Assembly: GCA_030690405.1 (NCBI GenBank)
Contig: JAUYGU010000072.1
Span: 1 to 37,241 of the forward strand
Origin: Dehalococcoidia bacterium
GTDB lineage: Bacteria; Chloroflexota; Dehalococcoidia; SM23-28-2; RBG-16-64-32
Reading direction: 5' to 3'
Length of the DNA stretch: 37,241 nucleotides
How positions within the stretch are numbered: the first letter of the stretch is position 1; the number at the start of each line of letters is the position of its first letter. The notes under the pieces are model-generated. The model had not been told where the DNA came from. It did not search any database and saw only the letters and a program-made list of their open reading frames with translations. The position numbers were made by a program, and so were the translations under genes. Of this stretch, positions 14,816 through 22,619 are shown one piece after another.

Positions 14816-15039
14816 CGACCGCGCATCTGCTCGACGAGCTCGTTGGGGTCGCGGCCGGCCAGGCCCTTGAGGTAGCCTCGATACTTCTTGAACGGAGAGC
14901 CGGGCACCCGCTTCTTCACGCGGAAGCCGGAGCGGTCTTCGACGAACTCTATCTCGTCGCCCGGCCGAAGACCCAGGCGCTCCCGCACGTCCTTGGGGAT
15001 CGTGACCTGGCCCTTAGTGGTGATCTTCGTCTTTGCCAT
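14812..15039 (-). CDS. AbrB-type antitoxin (module 7)
   Basis: 75 residues from ATG 15039 (GGGGAGG 6 nt upstream). AbrB/MazE-like: KITTKGQVTIPKDVRERLGLRPGDEIEFVE, then the toxin-binding tail (FKKYRGYLKGLAGRDPNELVEQMRG). Likely autorepressor via the direct repeats in its promoter. Confidence 0.9.
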   Translation of the reverse strand: MAKTKITTKGQVTIPKDVRERLGLRPGDEIEFVEDRSGFRVKKRVPGSPFKKYRGYLKGLAGRDPNELVEQMRGR

Positions 15040-15060
15040 AGTGTGCCTCCCCACGTTACG

Positions 15061-15111
15061 TAAGGATTCGCATTCCTACGACATTGTAAGGATTCGCCTT
15101 TCAGGGCGCAA
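15061..15111 (-). promoter_or_regulatory. promoter with direct-repeat operator (module 7)
   Basis: Minus strand: TTGCGC (15106-15111), 17-bp spacer, TACAAT (15083-15088). Two identical TAAGGATTCGC boxes (15061-15071 and 15087-15097, period 26) flank or overlap the -10. A 10-bp perfect palindrome TCGGTACCGA (15126-15135) lies further up, towards the divergent module 8. Confidence 0.6.
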
Positions 15112-15195
15112 GCTGTTGGCTGCGATCGGTACCGACCAGGTGAGAAACCGGTGGATCTGATATGATGTATGTCACGATGTATCACGGAGAGAGTC

Positions 15196-15474
15196 ATGCG
15201 CCGTATGGTCCGTAAGCAGGTCTACATCGAACCCGGACAGGATGCTCTCTTGAAGCGGCAGGCCGCGCAGCTCGGCGTCACCGAGGCCGAGCTGATCCGC
15301 CGCGCGATAGACCAGGCCGGCGCCGCCCCGCGGGGGCTGGCCGTAGACCGAGACGCCTGGGAAGAGGCCAAGAGCGTCATTCAGGACCGCCTGGACATCA
15401 CGGTTCCCCAGACCGGCCGCAGTTGGACACGGGAGGAGCTCTATCAGAAACGGCTCGCACGCCCTTCTCGTTGA
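15196..15474 (+). CDS. ribbon-helix-helix antitoxin (module 8)
   Basis: 92 residues from ATG 15196 behind GGAGAG. RHH signature: VRKQVYIEPGQDALLKRQAAQLGVTEAELIRRAIDQAG (in parts); the C-terminal part (WTREELYQKRLARPSR) is for toxin contact. The toxin frame starts inside its 3' end. Divergent from module 7. A TATGAT at 15161-15166 may be the -10. Confidence 0.85.
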   Translation: MRRMVRKQVYIEPGQDALLKRQAAQLGVTEAELIRRAIDQAGAAPRGLAVDRDAWEEAKSVIQDRLDITVPQTGRSWTREELYQKRLARPSR

Positions 15475-15910
15475 CACCAATGTCCTCGTGTACGCGCATG
15501 ATCCGCGCGACCGCAAGAAGCAGGAACAGGCGTTTCGCCTGCTCGATAGCTTGGTCAGCAGCGAACGAGCCGTCCTCAGTGTCCAGTGCCTCACTGAGTT
15601 CTTCAGCGTCACCACCCTGCGTCTTCCCGAACCCCTGGAGCAGGCGGTGGCCATGGCCCAAGTCGAGCGGCTAATCCGATCTTGCCGATTGCTTGATGTA
15701 ACCCCGGCGGTGGTCCTCGAGGGCTGCCGAGGCTCCAGGGAATACGCGCTGCCCATCTGGGATGCCCTCATCTGGGCCGTGGGCAAGCTCAATCAGATTG
15801 GCTACATCCTAACTGAGGACGCGGAGCATGGGCGCTTCCTGGAAGGCGTGCGCTTCCTGAACCCGTTTCATCCTGCCTTTGATCTCGCGGGCCTCGAGCG
15901 CAGTGGGTAA
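15443..15910 (+). CDS. PIN toxin without a standard start codon (module 8)
   Basis: The PIN frame is open well upstream of 15488 and includes HALLVDTNVLVYAHDPRDR with the essential N-terminal Asp, IWDALIWAVGKLNQIGYILTEDAEHG and VRFLNPFHP. No ATG, GTG or TTG lies before that Asp. The only codon with a good ribosome site (GGGAGGAG at 15431-15438) is ATC at 15443, one substitution from ATG. The first standard codon, GTG 15488, would remove the DTN motif. Either a rare ATC start keeps expression low or the toxin is silenced; otherwise the 155-residue product looks complete. Confidence 0.75.
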   Translation: MRNGSHALLVDTNVLVYAHDPRDRKKQEQAFRLLDSLVSSERAVLSVQCLTEFFSVTTLRLPEPLEQAVAMAQVERLIRSCRLLDVTPAVVLEGCRGSREYALPIWDALIWAVGKLNQIGYILTEDAEHGRFLEGVRFLNPFHPAFDLAGLERSG

Positions 15911-16091
15911 TCCGGGCGGCGCTCGCCGTCGGCAAAGGCTCGATATCGGCTCCGGGGCCTGGTGGACCCATTTGCGATCGGCGCCCGGCTGGCCGGTATC
16001 AGCTCGTTCTATCCGCTCCTCATCAGGAAGTCCCCCGGCGCACGCAACCGTGTGACGCGCTGGAGCGGCCGCGGGTCAGGGCCGCCGACGG

Positions 16092-16631
16092 CTAAATCAC
16101 TTCTGTCGGCAGCTTCTCTGTGCCGTACTCGCGCATGAACTCGGCCATCCGCTTCTGCTTGTCCGCAGCGCTCTCAAGGTGCCCAGGCTGTTGACCGGCC
16201 AGCAGCGGCACCCGACGCCGGTACTCCCGAATCTCCTCGTAGAACTTCTTGGAATCGTAGAAGAACTGCGGCACCTGCCCCCCAGCCCCAGACTCCTGAC
16301 CCGCCTGGAGCACCTTCACCATGGCGCCCGCGAGGGACGCCATCGCTGTTGCCCGTCGAGGTTCGAGGCTACCGTCGTGCACTTCCTGCATCGCCCGCTC
16401 CAAGCGGGAGAACACTGGCTGGAGGCGACTCGGCATGAGCTTCTCCAGCCTCGCGGCTCGCGACGAGTTCTTGCCCCCCTTGACCCTCGCCGCTTCTCGC
16501 TTGGACGCCAACGACGGGTCATGAGCGAAGCAGAAGTCCGACGACGGTCGCGGTGTCCCTTGGCAGCGCTTACCACGCTTCGTAATCGCGCTGCATCGCG
16601 TCTTGTCTGTTTGATGAACTTTATCTTGCAT
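16092..16631 (-). CDS. Zn-finger protein of mobile-element type, function unknown
   Basis: 179 residues, ATG 16631 with AAGGAG. The N-terminal treble-clef-like zinc site TRCSAITKRGKRCQGTPRPSSDFCFAHDP (C-x9-C, C-x-H pattern) is a common phage and island small domain. A basic linker (SKREAARVKGGKNSSRAARLEKL) and a helical body ending PTEVI follow. Such proteins often sit near phage packaging or regulatory genes. No such neighbours here, so it is probably a mobile-element leftover. Confidence 0.75.
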   Translation of the reverse strand: MQDKVHQTDKTRCSAITKRGKRCQGTPRPSSDFCFAHDPSLASKREAARVKGGKNSSRAARLEKLMPSRLQPVFSRLERAMQEVHDGSLEPRRATAMASLAGAMVKVLQAGQESGAGGQVPQFFYDSKKFYEEIREYRRRVPLLAGQQPGHLESAADKQKRMAEFMREYGTEKLPTEVI

Positions 16632-16650
16632 ATCTAGCTCCTTATCTACA

Positions 16651-16679
16651 AGTATACCTGTTTTTCAGCGCCGTCGCAA
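16651..16679 (-). promoter_or_regulatory. promoter of the Zn-finger gene
   Basis: Minus strand: TTGCGA (16674-16679), 17-bp spacer, TATACT (16651-16656), 19 bp before the start codon. Confidence 0.6.
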
Positions 16680-16926
16680 CCGACGCTGCGACCCCGGCAA
16701 CCGGTCACAGTTGACCACCGTTAAGTTCGCCTCAGGTTGGGGAGCGGTCACCACGGTACGAAACTTCGGTGAACGCCGGGCGGCGAAGTCCGAGCGAAAA
16801 CAGGGGGGGCACACCGCTCCGTCGTCGGCGCCGGGGTTATAGCGGGTTACGGGTCGGCGAAGGCGACCCTGTCAAACGTGGGAGTCAGCAGCGGCCGCGA
16901 GGACGCCGAAGCCACACGCTCTCACG
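16680..16926. other. non-coding stretch
   Basis: No gene seen. The last about 40 bp (from 16888) resemble the sequence downstream of J-FKBP copy 1 and belong to that duplication. Confidence 0.4.
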
Positions 16927-17754
16927 TCAAGGACCGCCCTTCACGTCCAGCAGCTCCACGTCGAAGGTCAACTCGGCGTTCGAGGGTATCGTCGGTGGGC
17001 GCCCCTGCTCACCGTAGGCGAGGTCCGCTGGTATGATCAGTCGCCGCGTGCCCCCCACCCGCATGGTCGCCACGCCTTCGTCCCAGCCCGCGATCACCTG
17101 GCGCGCGCCGAGCGTGAACTCGAACGGCGTCCCCCTGTCCAGCGAGCTGTCGAACTTAGTGCCGTCGCCGCTGAGCCAGCCGGTGTAGTTAACCGTCACG
17201 GTGTCTCCTGTCTTGGGCTCGATGCCTGTGCCCACGGCGATGTCTATGATCTTAAGGCCGGTCGCGCTGGCGGTCGTCTCTCCGGTGACCTCCGGCGGAG
17301 CCGCCGGTGCGGTGGCGCCCGGTGAGGCCGTGGCTCCAGGGGAAGGGCTTACGGACGGGGTGGCCTGAACAAGCGCTGCCTTGCCCTCACCACCGGACAG
17401 CATCGCCGCCCAGAGGACTACCAGGACCACCACGATAGCCACCGGCGCGATCACAAGGGCTGCCAGGAGTCGTCTCCTACGGAGATACGTGAAGGCGGCG
17501 AGGTCCAGCGCCTGTCCGCCCCGGCTTGCGGACGTCCCCGTTCTCTGCTGCCGGTCATACTCGCGCCGTCTCTTCTCGTCGCCCAGGACCTCGTAGGCCT
17601 CCTCGATCTCTTTGAATCGCTGCGCCGCCCTGGGCCTCTTGCTGGTGGCCGGGTCGTACAGGCGCGCAAGCCGCCGGTAGGCCGTCTCGATAGCCTCCTG
17701 GGTGGCGACGCGGCTGACCTGGAGAACCCAATAGTGGTTCCGCTGCTTGGGCAT
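16927..17754 (-). CDS. J-domain / transmembrane / FKBP fusion, copy 2
   Basis: 275 residues from ATG 17754, homologous to copy 1 over the full length and sharing the same near-leaderless promoter. The frame is open further upstream but the shared start MPKQRNHYW is preferred. J-domain again without HPD (RLYDPATS), a TM helix (about 93-117), a slightly longer Ser/Pro/Ala linker, then FKBP ([29 protein letters not shown]). Substitutions concentrate in the TM/linker. The duplicated block runs from about 16888 to 17840 and matches about 4598-5542. Confidence 0.85.
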   Translation of the reverse strand: MPKQRNHYWVLQVSRVATQEAIETAYRRLARLYDPATSKRPRAAQRFKEIEEAYEVLGDEKRRREYDRQQRTGTSASRGGQALDLAAFTYLRRRRLLAALVIAPVAIVVVLVVLWAAMLSGGEGKAALVQATPSVSPSPGATASPGATAPAAPPEVTGETTASATGLKIIDIAVGTGIEPKTGDTVTVNYTGWLSGDGTKFDSSLDRGTPFEFTLGARQVIAGWDEGVATMRVGGTRRLIIPADLAYGEQGRPPTIPSNAELTFDVELLDVKGGP

Positions 17755-17764
17755 GGTGACGACC

Positions 17765-17793
17765 ATTCTAGCAGGCCAAGCCCGGACGGTGAA
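17765..17793 (-). promoter_or_regulatory. promoter of J-FKBP copy 2 (near-leaderless)
   Basis: Minus strand: TTCACC (17788-17793), 17-bp spacer, TAGAAT (17765-17770), 10 nt before the ATG, as in copy 1. Confidence 0.5.
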
Positions 17794-17985
17794 CCCGAAC
17801 GGTGGTCCCGAAGGGCAGGGGTCTACTGTTCCGCGCGGATGATACTGGCTTCGCCGCTGTCCGTGGGAGTCGGCGGGACCGTCGGCGAGCAGCGCCCCGA
17901 CGAGGCAATCGGGGCACATCGCACGAGAGCCGTTGGTAGGTCTAGCGCCCAGCAGCGCTGCGCCCAAGTTCTCCCGAAGACAAGA

Positions 17986-18462
17986 TCAACGGGGGGCTCG
18001 CCGTGGCACGGGGCAGCGATCGAAGGTCATTCTCCAGCCTGACGATGACCTGGCGACGATTTCGCCCTCACCCTCTGCCTCCAGCTCCTCGGCGTCGCAC
18101 TGGTCGCAGCCACAGCCCTCGTAGAATCCGTGACAGGCCGCTCGACCCCAGCAGGGGGCGCGCCTACCGCTCTCGGTGCACCGCTTGCAGCCGACGTGGG
18201 CGTCCCACCCGTCCCACCGCATCCAGTCCTCTTCCGGCTCGCCGGCGTGATCGGCGAACCCCCTCGCCTGCCGCGCCCTTCGGCACTGGCCGAAGAGACC
18301 CTGGAGGACACCTGATGCGACTCGGCGCTCGCTGAACGCTTGGCCGGCGAAGTCCGGGTGAAAGAGGGGGTGCGGGCAGATCTCCCCCTCGCCGGTGCAG
18401 GGGCACTGACCTATCGGTGCCTCGTTGCAAGGCAGACAAGCCACTCGGTAGCCGTCACTCAT
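17986..18462 (-). CDS. cysteine-rich hypothetical protein
   Basis: 158 residues with many Cys in pairs: CLPCNEAPIGQCPC, GCKRC, CWGRAACHGFYEGCGCDQCD. Possibly several zinc or metal sites. Acidic stretch AEELEAEGEGE near the end. Weak GAGG ribosome site. The Cys pairing would be unlikely in a shadow frame, but no homologue is recognised; it sits between the J-FKBP copy and the integrase-like fragment. Confidence 0.5.
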   Translation of the reverse strand: MSDGYRVACLPCNEAPIGQCPCTGEGEICPHPLFHPDFAGQAFSERRVASGVLQGLFGQCRRARQARGFADHAGEPEEDWMRWDGWDAHVGCKRCTESGRRAPCWGRAACHGFYEGCGCDQCDAEELEAEGEGEIVARSSSGWRMTFDRCPVPRRAPR

Positions 18463-18652
18463 GCCCGTGTTGCCTCACATGGCCGGATAGCGACGACGAC
18501 GAGACGAGATTCGATGACCCGACCTGCCTCGCTCGGGGCTGAGCGGTTGTGCCGTTCATGGGGTTCGCTGCCGACTTGGTCAGCGGGACCTGTCTGGGTC
18601 ATTCCCCTGTCCTTCCTCACCCTTCCGTCATTCCGGCGGGGGTGATAATGAA

Positions 18653-18679
18653 AACCTCTCCCTATATAGAGGAGAGGTT
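18653..18679. repeat. perfect 9-bp inverted repeat
   Basis: AACCTCTCC - 9-nt loop (CTATATAGA) - GGAGAGGTT. Not followed by a T-run on the plus strand. May be the end of a small mobile repeat or a transcript terminus. Confidence 0.5.
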
Positions 18680-19270
18680 GATGTTTGTCCGCCTCAGGGC
18701 AGCCTATCCTTCCCCTTCAGGGCCGGGCTTACCACCGTGGCTCGCTTGAACTCGGTTGGTGGGCAGCTCACAGAAGCCGGTTACTTCTAACTGCCACTCT
18801 TGATAGGGTCTATTCAGTTAACCATATTATAGCAGATGAGATCGGCGACCGCACGGTCCCGCTCGCAGAGCGGTTCTGCCTGGACGCGAGCAACCTCCGG
18901 CGGCGTCCGCGCTGCTCGGCCTGACGACGCGCCGAAGCCGCCGACAGGATCGCCACGAGGGGGGGCCGCGGCCTGAGATATCTGCCATCGCTCAGGGGGC
19001 CAGGAGTCACCTGCCAACGGCTTCAGCAACGGCCAACCTAGCACGGCGGGCCGCAGGCCGTCAAGAGGGCCCGCCAACGCAGATCAAACGCCTTCATTGA
19101 GCCGTTGCGCTGGAGGCGACGGTGCCTGCTAGCCCGCCCGGCACCGTGAAATCAGCGGCGGGTCTGCTACCCCAGCCGCACTCGCAGGCCAGCTGCGGCA
19201 AACAGTTCTGGGCCGTGACTCGTCATTGCGATACCTATACCTGAATATTGATATGTCGCTAGGATCAGAC

Positions 19271-19300
19271 TTGAACGGTTGGCAACGGTCGGCAACGCTT
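19271..19300 (+). repeat. 10-bp tandem repeats, second locus
   Basis: GGCAACGGTC at 19281-19290, flanked by related TTGAACGGTT and GGCAACGCTT. Same motif as 5543-5572. Confidence 0.45.
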
Positions 19301-19335
19301 GGGTTCGAGCCCGCCGCCACCGTCTAGCGCCCTTG

Positions 19336-19396
19336 CCCCTACGCCTGCATCCCGGACTGAAGGAATATCCCGTTGTGGATCAGGAAGCTGCGCACG
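19336..19396 (-). repeat. right copy of about 61-bp direct repeat
   Basis: Covers the stop and last 18 codons of the integrase-like gene; about 57/61 identical to 6062-6122, same orientation. Confidence 0.75.
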
Positions 19397-19689
19397 GCGT
19401 TGCCCGCGCGCCCCTGCGCCGCCCGGTCGCCCGGCATAGAGGCCTGCCACTCCGCAATCTTATCGCTGTAGAAGCGTCGCCCTTTGGCGCTGATCCGCGT
19501 CCCTGATGCGGACTCGCGCAGGCACTCGCTGACCATAGTATCGGGGTCCTTCTCCGCGAACGCGCAGAACGCCGCCAGCGCCCCAAGCCGCTCCTCCCAA
19601 TCGGAGGGCTCTTCGCCCCACTGATGGCGCAGCCCTTCGAACCAGGTGCGGGCCGTCTCGTACTCGCCGATCGCCTTCGTCAGTGTCAT
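19339..19689 (-). CDS. integrase N-terminal (SAM-like core-binding) domain protein
   Basis: 116 residues, ATG 19689 only 3 nt after the nitroreductase stop, so probably co-translated. RLGALAAFCAFAEKDPDTMV, RRFYSDKIAEWQASMPG and NAVRSFLIHNGIFL resemble the helical core-binding domain of tyrosine recombinases (F-x2-F ... AVRSFxxHNGI). There is no catalytic domain. It is either a stand-alone small DNA-binding protein or the stump of an integrase. Assignment is from motif resemblance only. Confidence 0.6.
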   Translation of the reverse strand: MTLTKAIGEYETARTWFEGLRHQWGEEPSDWEERLGALAAFCAFAEKDPDTMVSECLRESASGTRISAKGRRFYSDKIAEWQASMPGDRAAQGRAGNAVRSFLIHNGIFLQSGMQA

Positions 19690-19692
19690 CGC

Positions 19693-20478
19693 CTAGATCG
19701 GCAGGCCGAACCGCTCCGCCAGCTTCCGGATCTCCTCCTGCCGCCCGGGGAGCGGCGCCGGAGCCTGGATCATCCCCGCCGCCTTCAGCTTCTCGACGAC
19801 GGCTGGGTCGCGTTTGAACGGCTTCCCGTACTCACCATCGAAGTAGAGCTCCTCGAACGGCGGCCGCGGCCGCTGGCCTCCGGCCTCCCAGGACTCCGCC
19901 GGGTAGCCGACCAGCAGCACCCATAGCCCGACCCAGTCTTCCGGCACGTTGAACACCTGCTTGACCAGCGCCGGGTTGGGGGTATTCAGGCAGGCGCCCA
20001 GCCCCTCGTCGACTGCGGTGAGGAGCGCCATGTGCGCCGCCCCGCCGCAGTCCGCCATCGCCGCCGCCAGGTACCCCTCGCGGTTCTGCGTCATCGGCTT
20101 CAGGATGTGCGGGTAGACGATGTCGTCCACGAACTTGTGACTCCAGCCGTGAGTGGGCGCGAGCGCCCCTGCGTCCACCAGCTCCCGCAGCCGCGACCCC
20201 TCGATGCGGTTAACCACGCCCAGGTCGCAGAAGAAGTAGATGTGGAGCGGCGCCAGGTCCAGCGTCAGCGCCGCCACAGGCGTCTTGAGCTGGTCCAGCT
20301 TCTCCTTCGGCAGCTTGTCCCGCTCGACGACGATCGCCCGCAGCCAGTGCGCGTTCACGGCGCAGGAGGCGAGCCGCGCCGCCTCCAGAATCGTCTGGAT
20401 CTTCTCGCGCTCAACCGGCTTGTCCGGCTCAAAGAAGCGGATGGAGCGACGGCGCCCCACGACCTGCTTGAACTCCAC
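19693..20478 (-). CDS. nitroreductase-family flavoprotein
   Basis: 261 residues; GTG 20478 with AAGGAGGG 6 nt upstream. Family hallmarks: RRRSIRFFEPDKPVEREKI and ILEAARLASCAVNAHWLRAIVV (FMN phosphate contacts), then ADCGGAAHMALLTAVDEGLGACLN and WVGLWVLLVGYPAE. Such FMN enzymes use NAD(P)H to reduce nitro, quinone or enone substrates, or act in halide or cofactor metabolism. Specific substrate not deducible. Cytoplasmic. First gene of a two-gene unit with the integrase-like fragment. Confidence 0.85.
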   Translation of the reverse strand: MEFKQVVGRRRSIRFFEPDKPVEREKIQTILEAARLASCAVNAHWLRAIVVERDKLPKEKLDQLKTPVAALTLDLAPLHIYFFCDLGVVNRIEGSRLRELVDAGALAPTHGWSHKFVDDIVYPHILKPMTQNREGYLAAAMADCGGAAHMALLTAVDEGLGACLNTPNPALVKQVFNVPEDWVGLWVLLVGYPAESWEAGGQRPRPPFEELYFDGEYGKPFKRDPAVVEKLKAAGMIQAPAPLPGRQEEIRKLAERFGLPI

Positions 20479-20719
20479 GGGCTCCCTCCTTGGTGACGCG
20501 CCCTGGCCGGGGGCCTGGCGCCGCTGACTGCTCGGGCGGTGGTGGAACCGCCGCGGTTCCTCTCTATCCAGGTTGGGTCCGCCGGCCCCAATTATGCCCG
20601 CAGGCGGACACGCAGTTCAAGCAGGGTGATGTTCTATGGCTTGGAGGGAGGAGCGAACAACCTCAGAGCTACGAGCCCGGGTATTAACCGAAAATCCACT
20701 CCATATGTCAACAAATCCG

Positions 20720-20779
20720 TTGAACTGTCACCGATTGCTCCTGTAGTATCTGTATCCCACAGGCTAACACCTGTGGGAT
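20720..20779 (+). promoter_or_regulatory. putative promoter and perfect hairpin upstream of the ECF sigma gene
   Basis: TTGAAC (20720-20725), 18-bp spacer, TAGTAT (20744-20749). Immediately downstream is a perfect 10-bp inverted repeat ATCCCACAGG-ctaaca-CCTGTGGGAT (20754-20779). It sits at the expected transcription start, so it could be an operator or a 5' leader hairpin. The remaining bases of 20479-20860 show no gene. Confidence 0.5.
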
Positions 20780-20860
20780 CACCGCCGCCGGATGGACTTG
20801 CCGGTACACCGGGGGCGGCCGGACAACCGAACATCAGTCGTGCTAGCCCAGGGAGGGGTT

Positions 20861-21451
20861 ATGCGTCGGTCTAACCTCCAGGAGGCCGATGATAGTGAGC
20901 TTATCGCTTGCGCGGCCCAAGGGGACCGTGAGGCCTTCGGCGCGCTCTATGAGCGATACGTCTTCCGGGTGTTCCGCCACGTCTACTATCTGACGAGCGA
21001 CCCGCACACGGCCGAAGACCTCACCGCTCAGACCTTCCTCAACGCCCTTGAAGCGATCCCCAGATACGAGGTGCGGGGAGTGCCGTTCCTGGCCTGGCTT
21101 CTCCGCATCGCCTACAACCTCACCGTCAACCACAGGAAGGTGCGCAACAACGGCACCACCCCGCTCCCCGAAACCCTGGAAGTCCAGGGCACCATCTACT
21201 CGCCGGAAGCGTCCTGTGAGGCCAAGGCGGACGGCGAGAGCGTTTGGGAAGGGGTGCGGCGGCTCAGGGGGGATCAGCGCCAGGTCATCGTGATGCGCTT
21301 TATCGATGGCCTGAGCTACCCGGACATCGCCAGAGTGCTCGGCAAGAGCATCGGCGCCGTGCGGGTGATTCAGTACCGTGCCCTGTGCGCCCTGCGCCGC
21401 CGGCTGGAGGATGATCTTGGCCAGGTCTACGCCAGGTCACATGCCGGCTGA
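20861..21451 (+). CDS. ECF-type sigma-70 factor
   Basis: 196 residues; ATG 20861 with GGGAGGGG just upstream. Sigma region 2 (AFGALYERYVFRVFRHVYYLTSD, AEDLTAQTFLNALEAIPRYE, PFLAWLLRIAYNLTVNHRK) binds core polymerase and the -10. Region 4 (DQRQVIVMRFIDGLSYPDIARVLGKSIGAVRVIQYRALCALRR) binds the -35. No anti-sigma gene adjoins; the gene is followed by a strong terminator and thus monocistronic. Regulation may run through the hairpin upstream. Confidence 0.9.
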   Translation: MRRSNLQEADDSELIACAAQGDREAFGALYERYVFRVFRHVYYLTSDPHTAEDLTAQTFLNALEAIPRYEVRGVPFLAWLLRIAYNLTVNHRKVRNNGTTPLPETLEVQGTIYSPEASCEAKADGESVWEGVRRLRGDQRQVIVMRFIDGLSYPDIARVLGKSIGAVRVIQYRALCALRRRLEDDLGQVYARSHAG

Positions 21452-21489
21452 TCCCCGCAAGTAACTAGACGACTCCTCACTGCCTGCCG

Positions 21490-21527
21490 CGAGAGCCGGC
21501 CCTGGACTCAGGGCCGGCTCTCGTTTT
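21490..21527 (+). terminator. strong intrinsic terminator after the ECF sigma gene
   Basis: Perfect 15-bp GC-rich stem (arms 21490-21504 and 21509-21523), GACT loop, then TTTT. Confidence 0.9.
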
Positions 21528-21555
21528 GCCCTCCCCTTAGGGACGGCGATATACT
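21526..21555 (+). promoter_or_regulatory. possible promoter of the GAPDH gene
   Basis: TTGCCC (21526-21531), 18-bp spacer, TATACT (21550-21555), about 37 bp before the start codon. Confidence 0.35.
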
Positions 21556-21592
21556 TAGTAGTCGCGACGCCCCGCAGCGAGAGGAGGCAGCC

Positions 21593-22609
21593 ATGGCAGT
21601 GAAGGTCGGCATCAACGGTTTCGGCCGTATCGGCCGCCAGGTGTTCAAGGCGATCCACGATTTTCACCCGGACGCCCTCCAGGTCGTCGCGGTCAACGAT
21701 CTCACCGACCCCAAGACCAACGCTCACCTGCTGAAGTACGACAGCACCTACGGCGCCTTCCCCGGCGACATCCGCGCCAGCGACGACACGATCACCGTGG
21801 ACGGCCAGGCGATCAGCGTGCTGGCCCAGCGGGACCCGGCCCAGATCCCCTGGCGGGACTTCGGCGTGGAGATAGTCGTAGAGTCCACGGGGCTGTTCAC
21901 GGAGGCGGAGAAGGCCCGTGCCCACATCGACGGCGGCGGCGCCAAGAAGGTCGTCATCACCGCCCCCGCCAAGGGTGAGGACTTCACGGTCGTCATCGGC
22001 GTCAACGACTCGATGTACGACCCCGCCCGGCACAACGTCATCTCCAACGCCTCCTGCACCACCAACTGCATCGCCCCGGTGGTGAAGGTGCTGCACGACG
22101 CCTTCGGCATTGACAAGGGGTTCATGACCACTATCCACGCCTACACGAACGACCAGGTGATCCTGGACACCGTGCACAAGGACCTGCGACGCGCCCGCTC
22201 CGCCGGCCTCAACATCATCCCAACGACAACGGGCGCTGCCCGCGCCGTCACGCTGGTCATGCCGGAGCTGAAGGGCCGCCTGGACGGTATGGCTCTCCGT
22301 GTCCCCACACCCACCGTCTCCGTGTGCGACTTCGTTGCCACGCTCGAGAAGCCGGCGACCGTGGAGGCGGTCAACGAGGCGTTCCGCGACGCCGCCTCCG
22401 AGTCGCTCCGCGGCATCCTGGAGTACTGCGACGAGCCGCTGGTCTCCACGGACTTCAAGGGCAACCCGGCCAGCTCCATCTTCGATTCGCTGAGCACGAT
22501 GGTGCTGGACGGCCACCTGGTGAAGGCGATCTCCTGGTATGACAACGAGTGGGGCTACGCCTGCCGCGTGGGCGACCTCTGCACCTTCCTGGTCAGCAAG
22601 GGGCTGTAA
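21593..22609 (+). CDS. gap: glyceraldehyde-3-phosphate dehydrogenase, type I
   Basis: 338 residues; GAGAGGAGG ribosome site. NAD-binding [15 protein letters not shown]; catalytic Cys155 in SNASCTTNC; the partner His in [39 protein letters not shown] and [11 protein letters not shown] complete the family pattern. Converts glyceraldehyde-3-phosphate to 1,3-bisphosphoglycerate in glycolysis and gluconeogenesis. Followed 10 nt later by a thioredoxin-like lipoprotein, apparently the same transcript. Confidence 0.97.
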   Translation: MAVKVGINGFGRIGRQVFKAIHDFHPDALQVVAVNDLTDPKTNAHLLKYDSTYGAFPGDIRASDDTITVDGQAISVLAQRDPAQIPWRDFGVEIVVESTGLFTEAEKARAHIDGGGAKKVVITAPAKGEDFTVVIGVNDSMYDPARHNVISNASCTTNCIAPVVKVLHDAFGIDKGFMTTIHAYTNDQVILDTVHKDLRRARSAGLNIIPTTTGAARAVTLVMPELKGRLDGMALRVPTPTVSVCDFVATLEKPATVEAVNEAFRDAASESLRGILEYCDEPLVSTDFKGNPASSIFDSLSTMVLDGHLVKAISWYDNEWGYACRVGDLCTFLVSKGL

Positions 22610-22619
22610 CCGGACACTG

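Larger units (their letters stand above)
18463..19338. other. 876-bp region without convincing gene
   Basis: Contains the 9-bp hairpin at 18653-18679, an AT-rich patch around 18820, the 10-bp repeats at 19271-19300, and a T-loop-like GGGTTCGAGCCC near 19300. Open frames on both strands lack coding character. Confidence 0.4.

Noticed and set aside
18814..19077. 87-codon minus-strand frame in the large gap
   Set aside because: Pro/Arg/Gly-biased with no motif or start signal; not distinguishable from random frames at this GC.
19290..19325. tRNA 3' end (GGGTTCGAGCCC) as an attachment site
   Set aside because: The T-loop core is present but the 5-bp T-stem does not pair properly and there is no cloverleaf upstream; probably chance.
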